From Vulcanimicrobiota bacterium (lineage in GTDB: Bacteria > Vulcanimicrobiota > Vulcanimicrobiia > Vulcanimicrobiales > Vulcanimicrobiaceae), in assembly GCA_019237435.1 (NCBI GenBank), contig JAFAHB010000175.1, forward strand, positions 1 through 5,705: a stretch of 5,705 nucleotides of DNA. Direction: 5' to 3'. Positions 1 through 4,910 of this stretch are shown piece by piece. Numbering within the stretch: position 1 is the stretch's first letter; every line of letters starts with the position of its first letter. Below the pieces are notes generated by a model. That model had not been told where the DNA came from, did no database searches, and worked only from the letters and a program-made list of their open reading frames with translations. The translations under genes and the position numbers were made by a program.

Positions 1-683
1 CCCTCAGCGTAGGTTGCGTTCGCCGATCCAAGCCACGCGCGCTCGCCTGTGACCGCAAGCTTCGCGCTATCCGTGCACACCCGCACCCGTACGCCGTCGC
101 CCATCAGACGCTGGAGCAGCGAACGCTCGCGCGCGTTGCCGCGCAAATCGTCCTCGCTGACCAGCAATCGCGGCGAAGCGCCCGCCAATCCCAGTTCTCT
201 TAGTGCGTCATAGGTAACGTTTCCGGCACCGAACGATTCGCTCTCGACGATCGGTCCGTCGGACTTTTTTGCGTCGGCAAGAAGCCGGGCTTCCTCGGAC
301 AACGCGTCGCGCTTCGTCATCGGAATCAACGCGGCCGCGTCGCGATCGTTCTCGCGCAGGACGATGTCGTCGTGATGCCAGTTCTTCTCGTCGAGATACA
401 GGACGCCGTCGATCGATATCGTCTTGGCGTGAATGGGATCTGCGAGCCGAGCCTCGGCCCCCGCCGCGTGCAACTCGGCTACGAGCCTCGCATTCTCGCG
501 CGCGAGGCCGTGCTTTGCTCTATAAGGGCTTCGCTCGAGCGTCACCACGACGTGAGCGCCGCCTCGCGCGGCTTTTTCGAGCGCCTTCAAAACCGGGCCG
601 TGCAGCGTGTAGGCTTCAGCGGTTATTTGCGTCGCGCGTCCGATGCTTTGTATCGCGTCATCGGTCGAACTCAGCTGCAGCAT
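1..683 (-). CDS. Phospholipase D-like domain protein (partial, C-terminus off the left edge)
   Basis: The reverse strand reads open from an ATG at 683 to the window edge, giving about 227 residues. Two PLD-type half motifs are visible. The first, IHAKTISIDG at residues 84-93, is a full HxKxxxxD (H85, K87, D92), followed by DEKN where GSxN is usual. The second, DSAKLAVTG at 205-213, has Ser206 for His and Gly213 for Asp but is followed by a good GSAN (219-222). PLD-family enzymes cleave phosphodiesters in lipids or nucleic acids, using one His from each motif. Here only one His is present, so activity may need dimerisation or be lost. No signal peptide is evident. I chose the ATG at 683 because GAGGG (693-689) lies 5 nt upstream; an ATG at 695 or GTG at 698 would add 4-5 residues, and an in-frame TAG at 719-717 limits the start. 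It is transcribed divergently from the respiratory cluster. The substrate cannot be told from sequence. Confidence 0.72.
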   Translation of the reverse strand, partial: MLQLSSTDDAIQSIGRATQITAEAYTLHGPVLKALEKAARGGAHVVVTLERSPYRAKHGLARENARLVAELHAAGAEARLADPIHAKTISIDGVLYLDEKNWHHDDIVLRENDRDAAALIPMTKRDALSEEARLLADAKKSDGPIVESESFGAGNVTYDALRELGLAGASPRLLVSEDDLRGNARERSLLQRLMGDGVRVRVCTDSAKLAVTGERAWLGSANATYAE

Positions 684-742
684 TGCGGCCCTCATCACGA
701 CGAAGGCCGGCGCCCGCTAGTGGGGGAAGCCTGCCGAACTCA
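684..742. promoter_or_regulatory. Short divergent intergenic region
   Basis: This 59-nt gap separates the starts of the minus-strand PLD-like gene and the plus-strand menG. Promoters for both directions would be expected in or near it, probably reaching into the opposing coding sequences. I see no convincing -35/-10 pair. The minus-strand gene has GAGGG at 693-689. On the plus strand the G-rich GGGGGAAG at 722-729 lies about 13 nt before the menG ATG, which is further than a usual Shine-Dalgarno spacing. Function is inferred from gene orientation only. Confidence 0.35.
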
Positions 743-1492
743 ATGATTTCACCGTCCGAACGCACCGGCACCGACGAGAAGGGTAGCTTCGTCCGAGCAA
801 TGTTCGGGCGCATCGCGCCGCGCTACGACCTCGCCAACCGCGTGCTCACGGCGGGGCTAGACGAACGCTGGCGCCGTCGCGCGATTCGCCTGCTCGCGCC
901 GCCTCACGGCGGGCGAGTCCTCGACTGCTGTTGCGGAACTGGGGACTTAGTCTTCGGCCTACAGCACGCGGACGCGACGCTCCAGGTGGTGGGAATCGAC
1001 TTCTGCGCGCCGATGCTCGAGCGCGCAAAACGGCGAATGTCGCGCAAAGCCCGCGGCGACGCCCGCTTCGTCGAAGGCGACGTGATGGCGATGCCGTTCG
1101 AAAACAATTCGTTCGACGGTGCGACGATGGGCTTCTCATTGCGCAACGTCGTGGACATCGACGCGACGCTGCGTGAGATTTTACGGGTATTGCGCCCCGG
1201 TACGCGATTCGTCAGCCTCGACGTCACCAAAGCGCCCAACCGCGCGTACAAACGCCTCTTCGATCTTTATTTCTACGGTTTGGTGCCGCTGATCGGCGGA
1301 ATAGTCGGCGGGTCGCGCTCGGCCTACGCGTACCTTCCAAATTCACTCACCCACCATCCCAACGCCGCGCAGCTGCGCGACCGCTTCATCCGCGCCGGTT
1401 TCACCGAGGCCGGCTACTGCGCGCTCATGGGCGGAGCGATCGCGATCCACTACGGTACGAAACCGCCTGTCCTGAGCGGAGTCGAAGGGTGA
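743..1492 (+). CDS. menG: Demethylmenaquinone methyltransferase (MenG/UbiE family)
   Basis: The 249-residue product matches the usual length of the UbiE/MenG family. These enzymes use S-adenosylmethionine to methylate the ring of demethylmenaquinone, the last step of menaquinone synthesis, at the cytoplasmic face of the membrane. The N-terminal family signature reads FVRAMFGRIAPRYDLANRVL (16-35). The SAM-binding motif I is VLDCCCGTGD (59-68), motif II GIDFCAPML (84-92), and the GDVMAMPF region (112-119) leads to the FSLRNV signature (131-136). The C-terminal family block YAYLPNSL is at 195-202. Open frame continues far upstream, but the family begins just before FVRAMF, so the ATG at 743 is the natural start; its ribosome binding site is weak. 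The last residues, PPVLSGVEG, are encoded by a dispersed repeat and are not family sequence. The stop overlaps the next gene's GTG by 4 nt. The adjacent polyprenyl synthase supports menaquinone rather than ubiquinone, but sequence alone does not fully separate MenG from UbiE. Confidence 0.93.
   Translation: MISPSERTGTDEKGSFVRAMFGRIAPRYDLANRVLTAGLDERWRRRAIRLLAPPHGGRVLDCCCGTGDLVFGLQHADATLQVVGIDFCAPMLERAKRRMSRKARGDARFVEGDVMAMPFENNSFDGATMGFSLRNVVDIDATLREILRVLRPGTRFVSLDVTKAPNRAYKRLFDLYFYGLVPLIGGIVGGSRSAYAYLPNSLTHHPNAAQLRDRFIRAGFTEAGYCALMGGAIAIHYGTKPPVLSGVEG
1466..1489 (+). repeat. Dispersed repeat copy at the menG/prenyl synthase junction
   Basis: The 24-nt unit begins CCTGTCCTGAGC and ends GGAGTCGAAGGG. 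Its core GCGGAGTCGAAGG (1476-1488) recurs as an exact inverted copy at 3492-3504, and a variant lies at 3526-3549. It encodes the PVLSGVEG tail of MenG, and its GGAG (1478-1481) sits 7 nt before the GTG start of the next gene. Peptides such as VLSGVEG, LRSGQA and STPLRTG are, from memory, typical translations of a repeat of this sequence scattered through several GC-rich bacterial genomes. The copies in the window are seen directly; genome-wide dispersal is inferred. Confidence 0.7.
1478..1481 (+). promoter_or_regulatory. Ribosome binding site GGAG for the prenyl synthase, inside the repeat
   Basis: GGAG ends 7 nt before the GTG at 1489, a normal Shine-Dalgarno spacing, and supports that GTG as the start. 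The bases belong to the dispersed repeat, so the repeat appears to provide the translation signal while also forming the end of menG. The GTGA overlap suggests translational coupling. Confidence 0.55.
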
Positions 1493-2451
1493 GCGCTCTG
1501 CACTCCACGCACGCTACCTTCGACGATTTGCACGCACTCGTCGAGCGCTTTTTCGCCGCAACGTTTGCGACGGAGAATCCGCTCATTACCGAGGCCGTCA
1601 AACGGATGCTGGCCGCGGGCGGAAAGCGATTGCGCCCTCGCGTCACCCTGCTCGCAGCCGAAGCCTGCGGCGGCAAGGCCGCCGAGCACCTTCACCTCGC
1701 CGCCTACATGGAGCTAATTCACGTCGCGACCCTCATCCATGACGACGTCGTCGATAATGCGGCGACGCGGCGCGGTGTGAACGCGACGGCCGTCGATTAC
1801 GGCAATCGCGTGAGCGTCCTTGCCGGCGATTATCTCTTCGCATGGATCTTCAAGAACGTCACCCTCGGTTATCCGCACCCCATTCCAAACGTGCTTTCCG
1901 CGACGCTGGCCGATATCTGCGACGGCGAGGTGCTGCAGCTGCAGGCCCTCGGCAATCTCGACTTACCGCTCGACACCTACGTCGAGATCGCCCGCAAGAA
2001 GACCGCGTCGCTTTTTGCCGCGTCGGCCCAGTGCGGAGCGATCATGGGCGGCGCAACCCCAATCGAAATCGAAGCCCTGCGCGCTTTCGGCGAAGCCTTC
2101 GGCATCGCGTTTCAGATGAAGGACGATCTGCTCGATCTGATCGCCGACGAACGGTCGCTCGGAAAACCCGCCGCAAACGACCTCATCGAAAGGAAGACGA
2201 CGATCCCGCTGATCGCCGCGCTTGCCGCTGGGAACGGCAGCTTTCGAGCTCAGGTGCAGCGCTTTTACGAAGGAGAGGCCAACGACGCAATCCCGTCGAT
2301 CGTCGCCGGCATCGCCGGCGAAGGCGGCCTCGCGGCAACGCAGGTACAGATTGCCCGCTTCGTCGAGCGAGCCAAGTTTGCGTTGAAGCCGATTGCGGAC
2401 GGAGCGGCGAAGAATGAAATGATACGACTCACGGAGGCCTTACGATCATGA
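1489..2451 (+). CDS. Long-chain polyprenyl diphosphate synthase (trans-isoprenyl synthase)
   Basis: The 320-residue product is a trans-isoprenyl diphosphate synthase of ordinary length. It condenses isopentenyl diphosphate onto an allylic primer to make the side chain of menaquinone. Seen are GGKRLRP (44-50), the first Asp-rich motif DDVVD (85-89) in ELIHVATLIHDDVVD, FQM-KDDLLD with the second Asp-rich motif (212-216), and the following LGKP (224-227). The fifth residue before the first motif is the small Ala80, which in this family usually goes with long products (C30 or more); chain length is inferred. The block after the second motif reads GKPAANDLIERKTTIP, where GKPxGxDLxEGKxTLP is usual, so two glycines are replaced by Ala229 and Arg235. 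The GTG at 1489 leaves the expected ~44 residues before GGKRLRP and has GGAG 7 nt upstream. It overlaps menG and tatA by 4 nt each. It could be called HepT-, IspB- or SdsA-like; the sequence does not settle which. Confidence 0.93.
   Translation: MSALHSTHATFDDLHALVERFFAATFATENPLITEAVKRMLAAGGKRLRPRVTLLAAEACGGKAAEHLHLAAYMELIHVATLIHDDVVDNAATRRGVNATAVDYGNRVSVLAGDYLFAWIFKNVTLGYPHPIPNVLSATLADICDGEVLQLQALGNLDLPLDTYVEIARKKTASLFAASAQCGAIMGGATPIEIEALRAFGEAFGIAFQMKDDLLDLIADERSLGKPAANDLIERKTTIPLIAALAAGNGSFRAQVQRFYEGEANDAIPSIVAGIAGEGGLAATQVQIARFVERAKFALKPIADGAAKNEMIRLTEALRS
2433..2437 (+). promoter_or_regulatory. Ribosome binding site GGAGG for tatA
   Basis: GGAGG lies 10 nt before the ATG at 2448, within the last codons of the prenyl synthase gene. 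Together with the ATGA overlap it supports this tatA start. A second in-frame ATG at 2454 is the main alternative. Confidence 0.5.
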
Positions 2452-2750
2452 CCATGCATCCGCTTCTTGCGCTTATCGACGCGCCTATCATCATCGGCAT
2501 CCTCATCGTCGGAGCGCTGCTCTTCGGAGCGGACAAACTTCCAAAACTGGCGCGCAGCGCCGGCCAAGCGAAGAAAGAGTTTCTCGTCGGACAGGCTGAG
2601 GCCGACGAAGCGGCTGCCCGCGCTCGCGAAGAAGCGAGGCAACGCGCTGCAGCGCAGCACGCCGACGTCATGGACAATCTCGAAGCAGGGAGCATTGGCG
2701 GCGAGTCGATTCCGCCACCGACGCCGGGCAAAGGAACTCCCTCATCCTAA
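2448..2750 (+). CDS. tatA: Sec-independent translocase subunit TatA/TatE family
   Basis: This 100-residue protein has the TatA layout: one short N-terminal membrane helix (about 12-27), the FG hinge (26-27), an amphipathic helix DKLPKLARSAGQAKKEF (29-45), then a charged Ala/Glu/Arg-rich stretch (about 48-70) and a Gly/Pro/Ser tail. TatA oligomerises in the cytoplasmic membrane to form the path for folded proteins carrying twin-arginine signals. The helix region DAPIIIGILIVGALLFG has no polar residue at the position, about 12 before the hinge Phe, where many TatA proteins have Gln, Glu or His; Asp11 is nearest. No separate TatB is in the window, so it may serve both roles as in minimal TatAC systems, or TatB may be elsewhere. 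Its start overlaps the upstream stop by 4 nt, and tatC follows after 47 nt, which strongly supports the call. Confidence 0.9.
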   Translation: MTMHPLLALIDAPIIIGILIVGALLFGADKLPKLARSAGQAKKEFLVGQAEADEAAARAREEARQRAAAQHADVMDNLEAGSIGGESIPPPTPGKGTPSS

Positions 2751-2762
2751 CACCGCTGGCAA

Positions 2763-2770
2763 CCCCCCCC
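2763..2770 (+). repeat. Run of eight C between tatA and tatC
   Basis: A C8 homopolymer lies in the 47-nt gap between the tatA stop and the tatC start. It is non-coding under the chosen starts. Such runs are prone to slippage during replication and to sequencing error. The tatC frame stays open across it but has no ATG, GTG or TTG upstream as far as about 2699. Confidence 0.8.
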
Positions 2771-2791
2771 GACGAAGGGGCGTGGGATCAG

Positions 2792-2797
2792 AAGGAG
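2792..2797 (+). promoter_or_regulatory. AAGGAG directly abutting the tatC ATG
   Basis: A strong Shine-Dalgarno-like AAGGAG ends at the base immediately before the ATG at 2798, leaving no spacer. This is closer than the usual 5-9 nt. It may be a weak site, a coincidence, or a sign that the true start lies elsewhere; CTG at 2756 is the only other plausible in-frame codon nearby. Confidence 0.35.
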
Positions 2798-3529
2798 ATG
2801 CCCTTTACGGAGCACCTGCGGGAGCTCCGTAACCGTCTCTTGATCTCGTTTGCGACGGTCGGCGGCATCGCCGTGCTGCTTTTTTGGCCTTCGCAATTCG
2901 TCATCCGCTGGATGATGCGGGAATATTTCGGCGGTATCCAGCTTCACGCGTTCGGCCCCGCGGACGTCATCTTCACCGAGTTCAAGTTTTCGGTCATCGG
3001 CGGAATCGTGATCGGCCTGCCGGTGCTCCTGCAGCAGCTCTGGCTTTTCGTCGTTCCGGCAATTCACCCACGCACTCGCCGGATGGTCTACGCATTCATC
3101 CTTCCGTCGCTCTTGCTCGCCGCTCTCGGCTTGGCGTTCGCGCATTTTCTGGTGATTCCGCGAGTCATTGCGGCACTGCTTCGCATCACCGACGCGGTTG
3201 CAACACCGACGTTCGGCGTGGCAGCGACGCTGAACTTCGTAATGATCCTGCTCGCGCTCTTCGCGTTCATCTTTCAAACGCCGATCGTGCTGGTAGGCTT
3301 AGCGCGTTTGGGCATCGTGAGCGCGGCCTCGCTGATGCGCCATCGCCGACACGCGCTTTTTGCGTTTTTCATAGCCGGCGGCATCGCGGCGCCCGATGGA
3401 AATCCGCTGACGATGGCGCTGCTCGCGCTGCCGATGTATGCGCTTTACGAGATTTCGATCTGGATCATTCTGCCGCTGCAGCGGCGCTGGTCCTTCGACT
3501 CCGCCGCGTCGCGGCGAAGTTTATTCTGA
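2798..3529 (+). CDS. tatC: Sec-independent translocase subunit TatC
   Basis: The 243-residue product has the TatC fold of six membrane helices (roughly 14-33, 64-84, 98-122, 145-168, 184-200, 204-224). TatC is the membrane receptor that binds twin-arginine signal peptides and recruits TatA. The N-terminal signature FTEHLRELRNRLL (3-15) keeps Glu9, the counterpart of E. coli Glu15. The QQLWLFVVPA block (79-88) and the LPMYALYEISIW block (211-222) are typical, and Asp200 in AAPD matches the conserved Asp before helix 6. Two conserved acids differ: Thr93 in HPRTRR aligns with E. coli Glu103 (KHERR), and Gln160 in IFQTP aligns with Glu170 (SFEVP). The ATG at 2798 is preferred because MPFTEHL fits the family N-terminus, although AAGGAG abuts it. 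The final residues, WSFDSAASRRSLF, come from the repeat and hairpin at the gene end. The identification is secure; full function with Thr93 is less so. Confidence 0.93.
   Translation: MPFTEHLRELRNRLLISFATVGGIAVLLFWPSQFVIRWMMREYFGGIQLHAFGPADVIFTEFKFSVIGGIVIGLPVLLQQLWLFVVPAIHPRTRRMVYAFILPSLLLAALGLAFAHFLVIPRVIAALLRITDAVATPTFGVAATLNFVMILLALFAFIFQTPIVLVGLARLGIVSAASLMRHRRHALFAFFIAGGIAAPDGNPLTMALLALPMYALYEISIWIILPLQRRWSFDSAASRRSLF
3492..3504 (-). repeat. Inverted copy of the dispersed repeat core
   Basis: CCTTCGACTCCGC is the exact reverse complement of the repeat core at 1476-1488 (13 of 13). It lies in the last codons of tatC. With the variant direct copy at 3526-3549 it forms an inverted pair: CTTCGACTC (3493-3501) can pair with GAGTCGAAG (3541-3549). 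Confidence 0.6.
3493..3519 (+). other. Stem-loop at the 3' end of tatC
   Basis: CTTCG (3493-3497) pairs with CGAAG (3515-3519) and CCGC (3501-3504) with GCGG (3511-3514), leaving an ACT bulge and a 6-nt loop. An alternative is CGCCG (3502-3506) with CGGCG (3512-3516). TTTATT follows. It resembles a weak attenuator or mRNA-stabilising hairpin more than a terminator, because the downstream T run is short and resB seems to belong to the same operon. It also competes with the larger 3493-3501/3541-3549 pairing. Confidence 0.4.
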
Positions 3530-3566
3530 GCGAGTGAAGCGAGTCGAAGCATAGGATGACAGGAGC
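3526..3566 (+). repeat. Variant dispersed repeat filling the tatC/resB gap
   Basis: The stretch 3526-3549 matches the first repeat's CTGAGCG...GAGTCGAAG but carries an extra AGTGAAGC between the two halves. It continues as CATAGGATGACAGGAG up to the resB GTG. It includes the tatC stop codon (TGA, 3527-3529) and almost all of the intergenic gap. It offers two candidate ribosome binding sites for resB: AGGA at 3553-3556 (10 nt before the start) and AGGAG at 3561-3565 (1 nt before). The relationship to the first copy is visible; mobility and copy number elsewhere are inferred. Confidence 0.55.
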
Positions 3567-4910
3567 GTGACAGCTGCGCTAGGTCAGCTCTACGGCGACT
3601 TCGTGCGCACATTCGGCAACGTGCTCTTCGCCGTCTCGCTGTTCGTCACGTGGGGCGTCTTGACGCTGATCGGCGTCATCGTCGATCAGGGGCAAGATCC
3701 GAGCCTATACTTCCAAAGCTATACGGCGCCGATCGCGCGGGCCATTCTGCGGCTCGACTTCGACAATATCTATCACTCGCCGTGGTACGTCGGAATCATC
3801 GGCTTGATTCTGCTTTCGCTCGCCGTCTGCACGTTCAAGCGGGTCATTCCGGCACGGCTTCCGCCACTGCGTCCCGTCAGCGTCGAGAAGATGCCGCTTC
3901 ACGCAAGCTTCGAGACTCCGGGCGACGCCGACGAGGTGCGCGGGCGTCTCGCCGATTCGCTGCGGCGCCGCGGCTGGCATACGCGCGAGCGGATCTTCGG
4001 TGGCGTCGAATGGAGCTTTGCCGACAAGCACAACTGGGCGCGCCGCGGCGTACTGATCGCGCATGCCGGCTTCGTGATCGTCGCGGCCGGCACCACGCTC
4101 TACTGGGCCCGCGGCTTTTCGGGTGAAATGGCGATTCTCACCGGAGAGACGCGTGAGGTCCCGCAAACCCACGCGTTGGTCCGGCTTGACAATTTCGCGT
4201 ACGCGATCGATCCGATCATGACCAAAAGCGGTATGGTGTATCAGCCGATCGACTACGTCTCACGCGTTACGGCGATCGGAAGAGACGGCAACCCCAAGCA
4301 TTTGACGGTTCGCGTCAACCATCCGATCGATATCGATGGAACGCTCTACTATCAGGCGAGCTACGGCTTCGGCATGCGCTTTCGTGTGACGCACGACGGG
4401 CGCCTCGATCCGTCGCTCTCCGGCCGCACGCTGCTGGAGGGAGAGTCGCTCGACCTTCCGGACGCCTCGCGCAGCGTTCTCTACGAGCGCTTCGCGCCGA
4501 CGGTCGACAAGCAGAGCGGCATGCCGACGGCCGATCCGCGCGTCAACGATCCCGCCGTCGTTCTCTCCGCATCGCAAGCCGGGAACGCGATCGGTGAGGC
4601 ACTGGTACCGCTTGGCTCATCGCTCGATCTCGGCGGCGGCTGGCGCGTTACGCCGCAGCGTTACGTGCTCTATAGCGGATTCCAATACCGGAACGACCCC
4701 GGCGTTCCCCTCGTCGGGATCGGAGCGTTCGTCCTGCTCGCGGGCCTGGTGATCTCGTTTTACTTTCTTCCGGCGCGTCTCTATCTGCGCGTCGATCAAG
4801 TTGCGCCAAACGTGGCGTGCGTGGGCGCGGCTGCAACGACGGTCAAGGGCTACGACGTTTTCGCTGGCGAATTCGCTCGAATCGTGGCACAATTGAAACG
4901 ATGCCCTTAG
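3567..4910 (+). CDS. resB: Cytochrome c biogenesis protein ResB (Ccs1)
   Basis: The 447-residue product has the ResB/Ccs1 layout: membrane helices at about 17-39, 72-89 and 160-180, a large extracytoplasmic domain (about 182-380), a fourth helix (about 381-401) and a short cytoplasmic tail. With CcsA it forms the System II haem transporter and synthetase that attaches haem to apocytochrome c outside the membrane. Seen are IYHSPWY before helix 2 (His70, probably the intramembrane haem-ligand His of the family), GVLIAHAGFVI (161-171), the VNHP motif (250-253) followed by GTLYYQASYG (258-267), and RNDPGVPLVGIGAFVLLAGL (375-394), which is the characteristic end. The GTG at 3567 is chosen as the first start after the repeat; GTG at 3603 is possible but would shorten the N-terminus before helix 1. 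It overlaps ccsA by 10 nt, in keeping with the two proteins acting as one complex (they are fused in some bacteria). Confidence 0.93.
   Translation: MTAALGQLYGDFVRTFGNVLFAVSLFVTWGVLTLIGVIVDQGQDPSLYFQSYTAPIARAILRLDFDNIYHSPWYVGIIGLILLSLAVCTFKRVIPARLPPLRPVSVEKMPLHASFETPGDADEVRGRLADSLRRRGWHTRERIFGGVEWSFADKHNWARRGVLIAHAGFVIVAAGTTLYWARGFSGEMAILTGETREVPQTHALVRLDNFAYAIDPIMTKSGMVYQPIDYVSRVTAIGRDGNPKHLTVRVNHPIDIDGTLYYQASYGFGMRFRVTHDGRLDPSLSGRTLLEGESLDLPDASRSVLYERFAPTVDKQSGMPTADPRVNDPAVVLSASQAGNAIGEALVPLGSSLDLGGGWRVTPQRYVLYSGFQYRNDPGVPLVGIGAFVLLAGLVISFYFLPARLYLRVDQVAPNVACVGAAATTVKGYDVFAGEFARIVAQLKRCP

Noticed and set aside
627..653. TTGCGT and TTGTAT as a possible promoter for menG
   Set aside because: The spacer is only 15 nt and the -10 matches the consensus at three of six positions, no better than chance.
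269..742. In-frame open extension upstream of menG
   Set aside because: The frame is open, but the translated stretch is Arg/Ser-rich, matches no family, and lies antisense to the PLD-like gene. MenG homologues begin just before FVRAMFGRIA, so the ATG at 743 is used.
372..746. Plus-strand open frame of 124 codons
   Set aside because: It is the antisense shadow of the PLD-like gene, whose motifs show the minus strand is the coding one.
1436..1444. GCGATCGC octamer (HIP1-like)
   Set aside because: I noted only this copy, and it falls in ordinary menG coding sequence, so it does not indicate a cyanobacterial HIP1 pattern.
1933..1944. Perfect palindrome CTGCAGCTGCAG
   Set aside because: It lies inside the conserved coding region of the prenyl synthase (VLQLQA) and has no sign of a regulatory role.
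2782..2832. Short GTG-started open frame before and into tatC
   Set aside because: A 16-codon frame (VGSEGDALYG...) out of frame with tatC, with no ribosome binding site or conserved feature to support a leader peptide.
2747..3277. Minus-strand open frame of 176 codons opposite tatC
   Set aside because: The product is highly charged and low in complexity, a typical antisense translation of a hydrophobic GC-rich gene; tatC on the plus strand is clear.
3493..3526. Intrinsic terminator after tatC
   Set aside because: The hairpin is followed only by TTTATT, lies inside the tatC coding end, and resB follows within 40 nt, so a strong terminator is unlikely.
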